Part shown: positions 33,331-42,177 of the stretch, piece after piece | Position numbering within the stretch: the first letter of the stretch is position 1 | How the letters are laid out: every line of letters starts with the position of its first letter | Assembly: GCA_017456015.1 (NCBI GenBank) | Contig: JAFTLL010000004.1 | Span: 248,001-312,000, forward strand | Direction of reading: 5' to 3' | DNA: 64,000 nucleotides | DNA from: Clostridia bacterium | Lineage (GTDB): Bacteria > Bacillota_A > Clostridia > Oscillospirales > Acutalibacteraceae | Made by a program: the position numbers and the translations under genes | Notes under the pieces: model-generated | Database searches by the model: none | What the model was told of the DNA's origin: nothing | The model's input: only the letters and a program-made list of their open reading frames with translations

Positions 33331-34875
33331 GTGAAAGCGTATGTTTTTGTAAAAAACGCCTTGATTTTAACCGGGGTGTCCTTTGTTCTTCGGGCAATCG
33401 GTATTGTTTTCAAGGTCTATCTTGCCGGGGAAATCGGTGCAGAAGGCATTGGGCTCTATCAGTTGATTTTTTCCTGTTATATATTTGCTTCAACCTTTGC
33501 GGCCAGCGGTATATGCACAGCGGTTACAAGGTTGGTTTCGGAAAACACCCGCGGCGGCCGGCGCGGAGAAAAAAGAATCATGGCCTTCGCGGCGCTGTGT
33601 ACCTTGGCCATTGCGGCGGTATGGACGGCCGTTATGTTTTTCGGTGCCGAGTGGATTGCTGTCTTTTTTATAAAAGACATTCGCGCCGTGCCGGCCATTC
33701 GGATTTTAAGTCTGTCGTTGGCATTTGTCGGTATGGCGGCCTGCTATCGCGGCTATTTTATTGCCAAAAGCAAGGTGGGGCTCAGCTCCGGCTCGCAAAT
33801 TATCGAACAGATTGTGCGTATCAGTGTGGTCATACTGCTCATCGGCGCGGCGGCAGAAAAGGGGTTGGCATACACCTGTGCAGTGGTGATGCTGGGGGAT
33901 ACCGCCGCCGAAATACTTTCCTGTATACTTTTGTACTTCGGCTACCGACGGGAGTTGTCCCGAACACCGGAGGGGGGAATGCAAGCCAAAGGCCTGTTGG
34001 GTAAAATGGTTCGGATTGCGCTGCCGATTACGGCCAGCAAGTATTTGACCAGCGGACTGCATACGGCCGAAAATCTGCTGGTTCCGCAGGGCTTGCAACG
34101 TACCTTAACACGAAAAAACAGCGTCGCACTGTTTGGCAAGCTCAAAGGCATGGCACTGCCGCTGATTTTTTTCCCAGCCTCTTTTTTGGGTGCGCTGTCC
34201 ACCTTGATGATACCCGAAATGGCGCGCGCAAGAGCAGAAAGGAATAAGGAAAAACAAATCCGTTCGGTGGAAAAAATTTTTGGCTGGACCCTGATTGCCT
34301 CGATTCTGATTGCCGGCATTTTTGCGGTGCAGCCGCACCGCATCGCAGAATTGGTATACCATGACCGGCAGGTAGGGGATATGATTGCCTGTTTAACTCC
34401 GATTATCCCCTTTATGTATGCCGAAAGTGTGGTTGACGGTATGCTCAAAGGCCTAAACCAACAGCTGCAATCCTTTTGGTACAACGTTGTTGATTCTTCG
34501 CTGCGTGTGGCGGCGGTACTGGTGGTGGTACCGCGGTTCGGTATGCAGGGTTTCTTGTGGATAATGATTGTCAGCAACATTTTAACCTCAACCCTGCATT
34601 CGGTACGGCTTTTCAAAATAACCGAGACACCCTTTTGCTTGGTTGAATGGGTCTGTAAACCTGTGATTTTTACAGCGCTGGGCGGTTGGCTCGGCATACA
34701 AGCTGCACAGTTCTTTCAAAATGAAATGCTGTCTTTGATTGTGCAGGCCGCGGTGCACACGGCGGTTTTTTGTCTCTGCGAAGCCTTGTTTGCAAGCAAA
34801 ACGACCTTCGGCAGACAGTCGGCCGGAAAAATTGGAAGAAAAAAAGCGTGCAAATTGCGTCGAAATATGTTATAA
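33331..34875 (+). CDS. SpoVB-like polysaccharide/lipid flippase (MOP superfamily)
   Basis: A 514-residue membrane protein with about 14 hydrophobic segments, of the MVF/Wzx-like part of the MOP exporter superfamily. The N-terminus KNALILTGVSFVLRAIGIVFKVYLAGEIG and the SKYLTSGLHTAENLLVPQGL segment are typical of stage V sporulation protein B, which flips precursors for spore cortex peptidoglycan. GTG 33331 is the start, with GGAG upstream. It is divergent from the SpoVAF-like gene. A vegetative lipid II or polysaccharide flippase is the alternative. Confidence 0.85.
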   Translation: MKAYVFVKNALILTGVSFVLRAIGIVFKVYLAGEIGAEGIGLYQLIFSCYIFASTFAASGICTAVTRLVSENTRGGRRGEKRIMAFAALCTLAIAAVWTAVMFFGAEWIAVFFIKDIRAVPAIRILSLSLAFVGMAACYRGYFIAKSKVGLSSGSQIIEQIVRISVVILLIGAAAEKGLAYTCAVVMLGDTAAEILSCILLYFGYRRELSRTPEGGMQAKGLLGKMVRIALPITASKYLTSGLHTAENLLVPQGLQRTLTRKNSVALFGKLKGMALPLIFFPASFLGALSTLMIPEMARARAERNKEKQIRSVEKIFGWTLIASILIAGIFAVQPHRIAELVYHDRQVGDMIACLTPIIPFMYAESVVDGMLKGLNQQLQSFWYNVVDSSLRVAAVLVVVPRFGMQGFLWIMIVSNILTSTLHSVRLFKITETPFCLVEWVCKPVIFTALGGWLGIQAAQFFQNEMLSLIVQAAVHTAVFCLCEALFASKTTFGRQSAGKIGRKKACKLRRNML

Positions 34876-34933
34876 TGATAAAAATATGCGGTTTTGCCGT
34901 ATATTGGGGTTAAAAAACGAGGAGTGGTAATGT

Positions 34934-35812
34934 TTGGATAAAAAAAGAAGACGCCGCTTTGGCGACCGGAAAGACGGAAGGCGAATCCGCTCTATTGATC
35001 CGATGTCGGCCATCGCGTCCTATATTATGGTGGAGAGAAACACCTGCTCCAATCTGTTTGAGGACGCGTTTTCGATGGAAAACGTAGATGCTTTTATTAA
35101 GCAGCAACGCGCAAAGGGGTTGAAGGGATTTGGCGTTATGCACGTACTGGTTGCGGCGTATGTGCGTATGGTTTCGGCCTATCCGGCAACCAACCGGTTT
35201 ATCAGCGGCCAAAAACTTTTTCACAGAAACAACATAGAAATCGCCCTGACCATAAAAAAGGATATGAATCTGGAATCTCCCGATACGGTCATTAAGGTAG
35301 AGCTTACGCCCGATGCAACCTCTACCGATGTGTACAATGCCTTTACAAAGGAAATTGAATCCTATCGGAACGAGCCGGGCGGCGATTTTGATAAAACGGC
35401 AAAATTGTTCAGTTTTATCCCCGGTGTACTGCTGAAATTCACCGTTTGGCTCTTGAAACTTTTGGATTACTTCGGCGGTCTGCCGAAATTTCTGTTAAAG
35501 GTCAGCCCCTTCCATGCCGGGCTGTTCATTACCTCGATGGGCTCTTTGGGCATTCCGCCGATTTACCATCATTTGTATGATTTCGGTAACTGTCCGCTCT
35601 TTATTGCCTTCGGCGCAAAAGAGAAAGTTCGTGAGTTGCAAATGGACGGCAGTGTCAAGGAAAAGAAAATTATCCGCTACAAGGTGGTTATGGATGAGCG
35701 TATCTGCGACGGATATTATTACGCGGCGGCCTTAAAGTGCTTCCGCCGGTATATGGAAAATCCGCAGGGCTTGGAACTGCCGCCCGAAACGGTCGTAGAG
35801 GATATTGACTAA
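34934..35812 (+). CDS. Stand-alone E2-fold (2-oxoacid dehydrogenase) acyltransferase-like protein
   Basis: A 292-residue protein related to the catalytic domain of E2 acyltransferases and chloramphenicol acetyltransferase, but with no lipoyl or E1/E3-binding domain. The motif that is HxxxDG in true E2 enzymes reads DERICDGYYYAAAL, so the catalytic His is Glu. Stand-alone Clostridia relatives share DERI-DG, so the change is likely ancestral. Start is TTG 34934 with GGAG 9 bases before; the nearer ATG is in another frame and closes after three codons. The N-terminus is very basic (KKRRRRFGDRK). Function unknown. Confidence 0.8.
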   Translation: MDKKRRRRFGDRKDGRRIRSIDPMSAIASYIMVERNTCSNLFEDAFSMENVDAFIKQQRAKGLKGFGVMHVLVAAYVRMVSAYPATNRFISGQKLFHRNNIEIALTIKKDMNLESPDTVIKVELTPDATSTDVYNAFTKEIESYRNEPGGDFDKTAKLFSFIPGVLLKFTVWLLKLLDYFGGLPKFLLKVSPFHAGLFITSMGSLGIPPIYHHLYDFGNCPLFIAFGAKEKVRELQMDGSVKEKKIIRYKVVMDERICDGYYYAAALKCFRRYMENPQGLELPPETVVEDID

Positions 35813-35832
35813 GTTATTTTTGTGCAATCGCA

Positions 35833-35861
35833 TTGACTTGCGGTGTGGGTTGTGCTATACT
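35833..35861 (+). promoter_or_regulatory. Sigma-A promoter for the SCIFF peptide gene
   Basis: TTGACT (35833-35838), 17-base spacer, TATACT (35856-35861), 35 bases before the ATG. Confidence 0.87.
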
Positions 35862-35896
35862 TAATGCAACAGTATTCAAGTTGGAGGATAAAGAAC

Positions 35897-36049
35897 ATGA
35901 AACATATTCAAACCTTAAAAACACGCGACCTTTGTGAAAGTGCGAAGCACGGCGGCTGCGGCGAATGCCAGACCTCCTGCCAATCTGCTTGCAAAACCAG
36001 CTGCGGTATTGCAAATCAGCAGTGCGAGAACACTGAGGAAAGCAAATAA
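35897..36049 (+). CDS. scfA: SCIFF ranthipeptide precursor (six Cys in forty-five residues)
   Basis: A 50-residue ribosomally made precursor peptide. It starts MKHIQTLKTRDL and carries the SCIFF core GGCGECQTSCQSACKTSC with a last Cys at 43; the six core cysteines are 21, 24, 28, 32, 36 and 43. An extra Cys13 lies in the leader. The radical SAM partner encoded next forms thioether links from Cys to non-alpha carbons (ranthipeptide class). GGAGGA precedes ATG 35897; earlier in-frame starts would include the promoter. It has its own promoter and is followed by a hairpin terminator. Confidence 0.95.
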   Translation: MKHIQTLKTRDLCESAKHGGCGECQTSCQSACKTSCGIANQQCENTEESK

Positions 36050-36056
36050 GATTGAA

Positions 36057-36081
36057 ATGCCGCCGTAGGCGGCATTTTTTA
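36057..36081 (+). terminator. Terminator/attenuator between peptide and maturase
   Basis: An 8-bp stem ATGCCGCC / GGCGGCAT with GTA loop, followed by TTTTTTAT. Partial read-through would give more precursor than maturase mRNA. Confidence 0.88.
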
Positions 36082-36095
36082 TAGGAGATGCAAAA

Positions 36096-37469
36096 ATGAT
36101 ACATCAATATAAACAGGGTGGACTGAATATTGTACTGGATGTCTGCTCCGGTGCGGTACATATTGTAGACGATGTAGCGTACGATATGATTGGTATGTTT
36201 GAGCAAAACAGCCGCGAACAGGTTCTTTCGGCCATGCGGGAAAAATACGATAGCCTTTCGGATGCGGAGATGGAAGAATGTTATGCGCAGATTGAAAACC
36301 TGCGTGCCGAGGGCAAACTGTTTACACCCGACACCTTCGAGCCAATGGCGGGCGCGCTCAAACAAAAAACCGCAAATGTGGTCAAGGCCCTCTGCCTGCA
36401 CGTGGCGCACACCTGCAATCTCAATTGCTCCTATTGCTTTGCCAGCCAGGGCAAGTACCATGGCGATAGGGCGGTCATGTCCTTTGAAGTAGGCAAACGT
36501 GCATTGGATTTTCTGATAGAAAACTCGGCCGGCCGCAGAAATTTAGAGGTCGATTTCTTTGGCGGCGAGCCGCTGATGAATTTTGAAGTGGTAAAGCAGT
36601 TGGTTGCCTATGCCCGCACCAGGGAAAAGGAGTGCGGCAAAAACTTTCGCTTTACCCTGACCACAAACGGTATGCTGCTCGATGACGAGGTTATCGATTT
36701 TGCAAACCGCGAAATGAGCAATGTGGTTTTGAGTCTGGACGGACGCAAAGAAATCCATGACCGTTTTCGTGTGGATTATGCGGGCAACGGAAGCTGGGAA
36801 CGCATTGTGCCCAAGTTCCAGAAGCTGGTCCAAGCGCGTGGGCATAAAAACTACTATATGCGTGGCACCTTTACCCATGCAAACCCCGACTTTTTAGCCG
36901 ACATTGAACAAATGCTGGCCCTCGGGTTTACGGAGCTTAGTATGGAGCCTGTGGTTTGTGCCGCCGATGACCCCTCGGCGCTCACCGAGGCGGATATGCC
37001 GATTGTTTTGGAACAGTATGAGCGCCTGGCGAAGCGTATGCTGGAACGGCACCGTGCGGGCAAGCCCTTTACTTTCTATCACTATATGATTGACCTTACC
37101 GGCGGCCCTTGTATTTATAAGCGGATTTCGGGCTGCGGTTCGGGTACGGAATACATGGCCGTAACGCCTTGGGGGGATTTGTACCCCTGTCACCAGTTTG
37201 TAGGTGAGGAAAAATTTAAGCTCGGCAACGTGTGGGACGGTGTGACAAACCCTGCGGTGCAGGCCGATTTTGCAGACTGTAATGTGTACGCCCGTCCCGG
37301 CTGTAAGGATTGCTGGGCGCGTCTTTACTGCTCGGGCGGCTGTGCCGCAAATGCCTATCACGCCACCGGTTCGGTACGGGGTGTGTATGAGGACGGCTGT
37401 GTGCTTTTCCGCAAGCGTATGGAGTGTGCCATCATGCTGGAAGCGGCAAAGGCCATTGAGGAAGAATAA
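36096..37469 (+). CDS. scfB: SCIFF-maturing radical SAM/SPASM enzyme
   Basis: A 457-residue radical SAM enzyme. The N-terminal part (about 1-90) resembles the peptide-binding RRE region. The SAM cluster ligands are Cys107, Cys111 and Cys114 in TCNLNCSYC. GGEPLMNFE and TTNGMLLD are core-barrel motifs. The C-terminal SPASM-type region is Cys-rich (CGSGTEYMAVTPWGDLYPCH, CKDCWARLYCSGGC) for auxiliary 4Fe-4S clusters. It installs thioether bridges in the SCIFF peptide encoded 46 bases upstream. AGGAGA precedes the ATG. Confidence 0.96.
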   Translation: MIHQYKQGGLNIVLDVCSGAVHIVDDVAYDMIGMFEQNSREQVLSAMREKYDSLSDAEMEECYAQIENLRAEGKLFTPDTFEPMAGALKQKTANVVKALCLHVAHTCNLNCSYCFASQGKYHGDRAVMSFEVGKRALDFLIENSAGRRNLEVDFFGGEPLMNFEVVKQLVAYARTREKECGKNFRFTLTTNGMLLDDEVIDFANREMSNVVLSLDGRKEIHDRFRVDYAGNGSWERIVPKFQKLVQARGHKNYYMRGTFTHANPDFLADIEQMLALGFTELSMEPVVCAADDPSALTEADMPIVLEQYERLAKRMLERHRAGKPFTFYHYMIDLTGGPCIYKRISGCGSGTEYMAVTPWGDLYPCHQFVGEEKFKLGNVWDGVTNPAVQADFADCNVYARPGCKDCWARLYCSGGCAANAYHATGSVRGVYEDGCVLFRKRMECAIMLEAAKAIEEE

Positions 37470-38812
37470 TGGATACGCCGATTTGTGATTTTGTAAAGGA
37501 ATATGCCGACAGCGGCCGTGTCCGGTTGCATATGCCGGGGCATAAGGGTAAGCCGGGGCTGGGTCTTGAAGCGCTGGACATTACCGAAATTGCGGGTGCC
37601 GATGTGCTCTACGGGGCAGAGGGGATTATCGCGCGCAGTGCGCAGAACGCAGCTAGGCTGTTCGGTACGGCCAAAACCCTCTATTCGGTCGAGGGCTCAT
37701 CTTTGTGTATTCGTGCCATGCTTTATCTTACCGCCCTTTATGCAAAGGCAGAGGGAAAACGCCCGTTGATTGCCGCCGGACGTAATGCGCATAAGGTTTT
37801 TATGACCGCCGCAGCGCTGTTGGATTTCGATATTTTATGGCTTTATCCCGAAAACGGGGAGGGCATGCTCTCCTGTACCATAGATGCCGATAGCCTGGAC
37901 AAAATGCTTTGGGAAGCCGAAGAAAAACCGGTGGCGGTGTATATCACCAGCCCCGATTATTTAGGCAACCTTTCGGATATCGGGAAAATTGCGCAGGTCT
38001 GCCGCAAATGGGGTATTTTATTGCTTGTGGACAACGCCCACGGCGCCTATCTGCGCTTTCTGCCGGAGGACACCCATCCAATAACGCTGGGCGCAGATAT
38101 TTGCTGTGACTCGGCACACAAGACGCTGCCCGTGCTGACCGGCGGCGCCTATCTGCATATTGCGCACCGCGCACCCGAGCGGTTTTGCCGTATGGCCGAA
38201 AACGCCCTGTCGGTTTTCGCATCGACCAGCCCATCGTATTTGATTTTGCAATCCTTAGATGCGGCAAACCGTTATCTTGCAAAGGACTATTCAAACCGCT
38301 TGACCGAAACCGTAAATCGGCTTTGCAGACTCAAAACGCGTTTGATGCAGGCCGGTTATACAACCGTCGGCAACGAGCCGTTGAAACTGACCCTGGCGGT
38401 AAAGGATTACGGCTATACCGGATATGCGTTTGCAGAAATTCTGTCCGATAAAGGGATAGAATGTGAATTTTGCGACCCGGATTTTGTTGTTATGATGCTC
38501 ACCCCGGAGAACGAGGTGCGCGATTTCGAGCGCTTGGAAACCGGCTTGTTGGAAATAGCCAAAAGGGAAAGCATTTCGCAACGGCCGCCCCAGTCGCCGA
38601 GACCCCAAAAGGCCATGTCGGCCAAGAACGCACTGTTTTCACCGCAGGAGCGCTTGGAGGTACAGGCTTGTCGCGGCAGAATTTTGGCAGCCGCCAATGT
38701 CAGTTGTCCGCCGGCTGTGCCCGTTGCAGTCTGCGGCGAGCGCATTGACCAAGCGGTTATAGAGTGCTTTGCTTATTACGGCATAAAAAAATGTGACGTG
38801 GTTAAAGAATGA
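37469..38812 (+). CDS. Orn/Lys/Arg decarboxylase-family PLP enzyme
   Basis: A 447-residue fold-type I PLP enzyme of the group that includes arginine/lysine decarboxylases (YaaO-like). It starts with LHMPGHKGKPG, has the PLP-lysine motif CDSAHKTLPVLTGGAYLHI, VDNAHGAYLRF as cofactor-binding Asp, and the C-terminal decarboxylase domain (ERLEVQACRGRILA). ATG 37469 overlaps the maturase stop (TAATG), so the two are translationally coupled. Substrate cannot be read from sequence. Coupling may be mere operon economy or may mean a link to peptide processing. Confidence 0.88.
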   Translation: MDTPICDFVKEYADSGRVRLHMPGHKGKPGLGLEALDITEIAGADVLYGAEGIIARSAQNAARLFGTAKTLYSVEGSSLCIRAMLYLTALYAKAEGKRPLIAAGRNAHKVFMTAAALLDFDILWLYPENGEGMLSCTIDADSLDKMLWEAEEKPVAVYITSPDYLGNLSDIGKIAQVCRKWGILLLVDNAHGAYLRFLPEDTHPITLGADICCDSAHKTLPVLTGGAYLHIAHRAPERFCRMAENALSVFASTSPSYLILQSLDAANRYLAKDYSNRLTETVNRLCRLKTRLMQAGYTTVGNEPLKLTLAVKDYGYTGYAFAEILSDKGIECEFCDPDFVVMMLTPENEVRDFERLETGLLEIAKRESISQRPPQSPRPQKAMSAKNALFSPQERLEVQACRGRILAAANVSCPPAVPVAVCGERIDQAVIECFAYYGIKKCDVVKE

Positions 38813-38816
38813 TTGT

Positions 38817-38857
38817 AAGGCTGTTTCGCCAAATGGCGAAACAGCCTTATGTTTTTC
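38817..38857 (+). terminator. Intrinsic terminator after decarboxylase-family gene
   Basis: A perfect 14-bp stem AAGGCTGTTTCGCC / GGCGAAACAGCCTT with AAAT loop, then ATGTTTTTC. Confidence 0.9.
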
Positions 38858-38907
38858 GTATTTCGCAAACTTTGTCTGCATATATTTTAGAAAAGGGGAG
38901 ATGAAAT

Positions 38908-40137
38908 ATGAAAAAAATAGTCTGCATACTTATGGCGGCACTGCTATTGTCCGGCTCGGTGTGCTATGCCAGCGAAACCGAAGTAAAGGAAACGATTGCG
39001 ACTGAATATTTTTATGAAGATATGTTATTGCCGATTGAGGAGTCGGAAGAAAGTCTGCCGACCTCGGCCGGAGTTACGCCCGAGGTCAAGGCCAAAAGCG
39101 CCCTTTTGCTCGAAGCCGGCACAGGGAAGGTGCTGTATGAAAAAAACGCCCACGAAAAGCTGGCACCGGCCTCCATCACAAAAATAATGTCACTGCTACT
39201 GGTAATGGAAGCCCTGGATAAGGGCAAACTAACCATGGAAACCGAAATTAGCGCCAGCGAGCACGCCTGCTCCATGGGCGGCTCGCAAATTTGGCTGGAA
39301 CCGAATGAAACCATGACGGTGCATGAGTTGCTGAAAGCGGCGGTAATTGCTTCGGCCAACGATGCCACGGTGGCGCTGGGTGAAGCGGTGGCCGGCAGCG
39401 AGGAGGGGTTTGTTGCAAAAATGAACCAACGCGCCGCCGAGCTGGGCATGAAGGACACCCATTTTGTCAATGCAACCGGACTGGATGCCGAGGGGCATTT
39501 GACCAGTGCATACGATGTTGCGCTGATGTCGCAGGCGTTGATTCGGCACGAAACCATTTTTCAGTATTCCACCGTTTGGATGGACACTTTACGCAATGGA
39601 GAAATGAGCTTAGTGAACACCAACAAGCTGGTGCGGTATTATGAAGGCTGTAAGGGCTTGAAAACCGGTACGACCGGAACGGCAGGCCATTGCCTTTCGG
39701 CTGTCGCCGAGAAAAACGGCATGATGATGGTGGCGGTGGTCATGGGCGCCGAAAATAGCAACGACCGCTTTTTAGGCGCGCGTAAACTGTTGGATTACGG
39801 CTTTGCCAACTACACCTTTACCGAGGTAGAGGTGCCGAAAAAACAGTTGAAAAACATTCAAGTGCAAAAGGGAATGGAGGAAACGGTTGGGGTGACGGCC
39901 GCCGGAACCAAAAAAATGCTGACCGAAAACAGCGCCGAGGGCGAAATCACGGTCGAAACCGAAATGGAAAAGAAATTGACAGCCCCGGTGGAAAAGGGAC
40001 AGCAGGTCGGGATTGCACGTATTATGCAGGGCGGCAAAGAGCTGGGAAGCATTAAACTGGTGGCGGCTGACGGGGTGAAGAAAAAATCACTTTGGCTCGT
40101 TTTTTCGCAAATTTTGCAACTGATTTGCTTAGGGTAG
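38908..40137 (+). CDS. D-alanyl-D-alanine carboxypeptidase (second S11 enzyme)
   Basis: A 409-residue PBP5-type enzyme with a signal peptide (MKKIVCILMAALLLSGSVCYA). Active-site motifs are S89-I-T-K92 in APASITKIM, SAN in IASANDATVALGE and KTG in KGLKTGTTGTAG. A C-terminal beta domain and a short amphipathic end (SLWLVFSQILQLICLG) give normal PBP5 architecture, unlike the other copy at 13.9 kb with its Arg tail. GGGGAG precedes ATG 38908. DacF/DacB-like roles in vegetative wall or spore cortex are both possible. Confidence 0.94.
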   Translation: MKKIVCILMAALLLSGSVCYASETEVKETIATEYFYEDMLLPIEESEESLPTSAGVTPEVKAKSALLLEAGTGKVLYEKNAHEKLAPASITKIMSLLLVMEALDKGKLTMETEISASEHACSMGGSQIWLEPNETMTVHELLKAAVIASANDATVALGEAVAGSEEGFVAKMNQRAAELGMKDTHFVNATGLDAEGHLTSAYDVALMSQALIRHETIFQYSTVWMDTLRNGEMSLVNTNKLVRYYEGCKGLKTGTTGTAGHCLSAVAEKNGMMMVAVVMGAENSNDRFLGARKLLDYGFANYTFTEVEVPKKQLKNIQVQKGMEETVGVTAAGTKKMLTENSAEGEITVETEMEKKLTAPVEKGQQVGIARIMQGGKELGSIKLVAADGVKKKSLWLVFSQILQLICLG

Positions 40138-40199
40138 GTAAATTGTGCAATATTCAGTCACTTTGTACGGAAAATTACAAAAATTTTTCCAAATTTTTG

Positions 40200-40228
40200 T
40201 TGAAATAAAACCGAAAATATAGTAGAAT
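40200..40228 (+). promoter_or_regulatory. Sigma-A promoter for pgi
   Basis: TTGAAA (40200-40205), 17-base spacer, TAGAAT (40223-40228), 27 bases before the ATG. Confidence 0.78.
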
Positions 40229-40255
40229 GAAAAAAAGAAAAGAGGTTAAAGTCAA

Positions 40256-41593
40256 ATGGCAATTGTATTTAAAGAAAAATACGCTGCCGCCTTTCTTCGC
40301 GAAAACGATATTAAAGGATTGGCATTGCAGGTAGAAACTGCACACAAACAGGTGGCCGAAAAATCCGGCGCTGGGAACGACTTTTTAGGTTGGGTAGACC
40401 TCCCGGTGAACTATGACAAAGCCGAATTCAGCCGTATTCAAGCCGCCGCAAAGCGCATTTGCGCCGATAGTGATATTTTGCTGGTGATTGGTATCGGCGG
40501 TTCCTATTTGGGTGCGCGCGCTGCTATTGAATTTTTGCACTCTCCGCTGTACAACAATTTGCCCAAGAAAACGCCCGATATTTATTTTGTCGGCAATAGT
40601 ATCAGCGGCTCTTATCTTTCGGATATTTTAAAAATTTGTGAGGGCAAACGGGTTTCGCTGAATGTGATTTCCAAATCCGGAACGACGACCGAGCCGGCCA
40701 TTGCCTTCCGCGTTTTGCGCGAGTATTTGGAAAATACGGTTGGTAAAGAAGAGGCCAAAAAGCGCATTTACTGCACCACCGATAAAGCCCGCGGCACGCT
40801 GAAACAGCAGGCTGACAGCGAGGGTTGGGAAACCTTTGTTGTGCCGGACGATGTCGGCGGCCGGTATTCGGTGCTTACCGCCGTAGGGCTTTTGCCGATT
40901 GCGGTCAGCGGTGCGAACATTGAAAAGCTGATGCAGGGCGCGGCCGCCGCGCGCGAAGAATACAGCGTATGCGATTTAGAGAAAAACGACTGTTACCGTT
41001 ATGCCGCCGTGAGAAACGCCCTTTACAGAAAGGGAAAAACGGTCGAGCTGATGGTGGCTTATGAGCCACGCTTTACCATGATGAACGAGTGGTACAAACA
41101 GCTTTTCGGGGAAAGCGAAGGCAAGGATAATAAGGGTATTTTCCCGGCCTCGGTTATTTTCAGCACCGATTTGCACTCGATGGGGCAGTATATCCAGGAC
41201 GGCAGCCGGATTTTGTTTGAAACGGTGGTCCAGATTGCCGATTGCGGTGACGATATTACCGTAAAAGAGGATGCGCTCAACGGTGACGGATTGAACTTTC
41301 TTGCCGGAAAGGGTATGTCCTTTGTCAATCGCAAGGCCTTTGAGGGTACCGTGTTGGCGCATACCGACGGCGGTGTACCCAACCTCGTCATTGAGGTAGA
41401 CAAGGCGGATGAGGAAAACCTCGGCAGGCTGATTTATTTCTATGAAAAGGCCTGTGCCATTTCCGGATATATGCTGGGTGTCAACCCCTTTGACCAGCCG
41501 GGTGTGGAAAGCTATAAGAAAAATATGTTCGCTATGCTGGGCAAGCCCGGATATGAAGACCAAAAAGCCGCGTTGGAGGAAAGACTCAAATAA
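40256..41593 (+). CDS. pgi: Glucose-6-phosphate isomerase
   Basis: A 445-residue glycolytic isomerase interconverting glucose-6-phosphate and fructose-6-phosphate. The SIS-type sugar-phosphate sites are visible: [33 protein letters not shown] and [18 protein letters not shown]. The C-terminal part has the catalytic His region [19 protein letters not shown]. Length matches the Firmicutes form. GAGG precedes ATG 40256. A small P-loop protein gene follows in the same direction. Confidence 0.97.
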   Translation: MAIVFKEKYAAAFLRENDIKGLALQVETAHKQVAEKSGAGNDFLGWVDLPVNYDKAEFSRIQAAAKRICADSDILLVIGIGGSYLGARAAIEFLHSPLYNNLPKKTPDIYFVGNSISGSYLSDILKICEGKRVSLNVISKSGTTTEPAIAFRVLREYLENTVGKEEAKKRIYCTTDKARGTLKQQADSEGWETFVVPDDVGGRYSVLTAVGLLPIAVSGANIEKLMQGAAAAREEYSVCDLEKNDCYRYAAVRNALYRKGKTVELMVAYEPRFTMMNEWYKQLFGESEGKDNKGIFPASVIFSTDLHSMGQYIQDGSRILFETVVQIADCGDDITVKEDALNGDGLNFLAGKGMSFVNRKAFEGTVLAHTDGGVPNLVIEVDKADEENLGRLIYFYEKACAISGYMLGVNPFDQPGVESYKKNMFAMLGKPGYEDQKAALEERLK

Positions 41594-41630
41594 TTTTCTC
41601 TGCCGGCATAAAATAAAGGAGTTGTATACT

Positions 41631-42047
41631 ATGATTAAACTAATTACAGGACACAAGGGCTCGGGTAAAACGAAAAAGCTGATTGCGGCGGTTCATGACG
41701 CGGTTGAGCAAACCAAGGGCAATGTCGTTTGCGTAGAAAAGGGCCCCACGTTGACCTACGATATAACCCATCGCGCTCGCTTGATAGACGTGGACAGCTA
41801 CGGAGTCGGCGGATTTGATGGATTTTACGGATTTTTAAGCGGACTCTGTGCCGGCAACTATGATTTGACCGAGGTTTTTGTTGACGCAACCTTGCGCATC
41901 TGCGGCAGAGATTATGAAAAACTGGCCGATTTCTTTGAAAAGATTGCCAAACTCTCCGAGAGTGCCAATACCGAGTTTGTATTTACGGTTTCCTGCGATG
42001 ATGAGGAGCTGCCTGCCCGCGTATTTGAAGTGGCGCAGAAATATTAA
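41631..42047 (+). CDS. Small P-loop ATP-binding protein of unknown function
   Basis: A 138-residue protein that begins almost directly with a Walker A motif, GHKGSGKTKKL, at residues 7-17. A hydrophobic strand (EVFVDATL) with Asp is a likely Walker B. No helicase, kinase or transporter hallmark was recognised. AAAGGAG precedes ATG 41631; a longer in-frame reading would lie inside pgi. It is followed by a terminator. Similar small P-loop proteins occur in Clostridia, but I cannot name a function. Confidence 0.8.
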   Translation: MIKLITGHKGSGKTKKLIAAVHDAVEQTKGNVVCVEKGPTLTYDITHRARLIDVDSYGVGGFDGFYGFLSGLCAGNYDLTEVFVDATLRICGRDYEKLADFFEKIAKLSESANTEFVFTVSCDDEELPARVFEVAQKY

Positions 42048-42071
42048 ACGGTCTGAAAACACAAGATATTG

Positions 42072-42107
42072 GGGCTGTGTCATTTGGTTGGCACAGCCCG
42101 TTTTTTT
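42072..42107 (+). terminator. Intrinsic terminator after the P-loop gene
   Basis: Stem GGGCTGTG / CACAGCCC (42072-42079 with 42092-42099) with a 12-base loop, followed by GTTTTTTT. Confidence 0.88.
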
Positions 42108-42121
42108 CGGTGAAATTATGC

Positions 42122-42150
42122 TTGACAAAGACCCCACGGCATTATATAAT
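42122..42150 (+). promoter_or_regulatory. Consensus sigma-A promoter for DUF177-rpmF
   Basis: TTGACA (42122-42127), 17-base spacer, TATAAT (42145-42150); both hexamers perfect, as expected for a ribosomal-protein operon. Confidence 0.93.
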
Positions 42151-42177
42151 ATACGGTGTGACAATTGAGGTGAGCTT

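Noticed and set aside
34930..34941. ATG start for the E2-like protein
   Set aside because: This ATG is in another frame and stops after three codons; TTG 34934 fits the frame and spacing.
35843..35896. Longer SCIFF precursor from an upstream start
   Set aside because: It would include the -10 promoter element and does not match the SCIFF leader.
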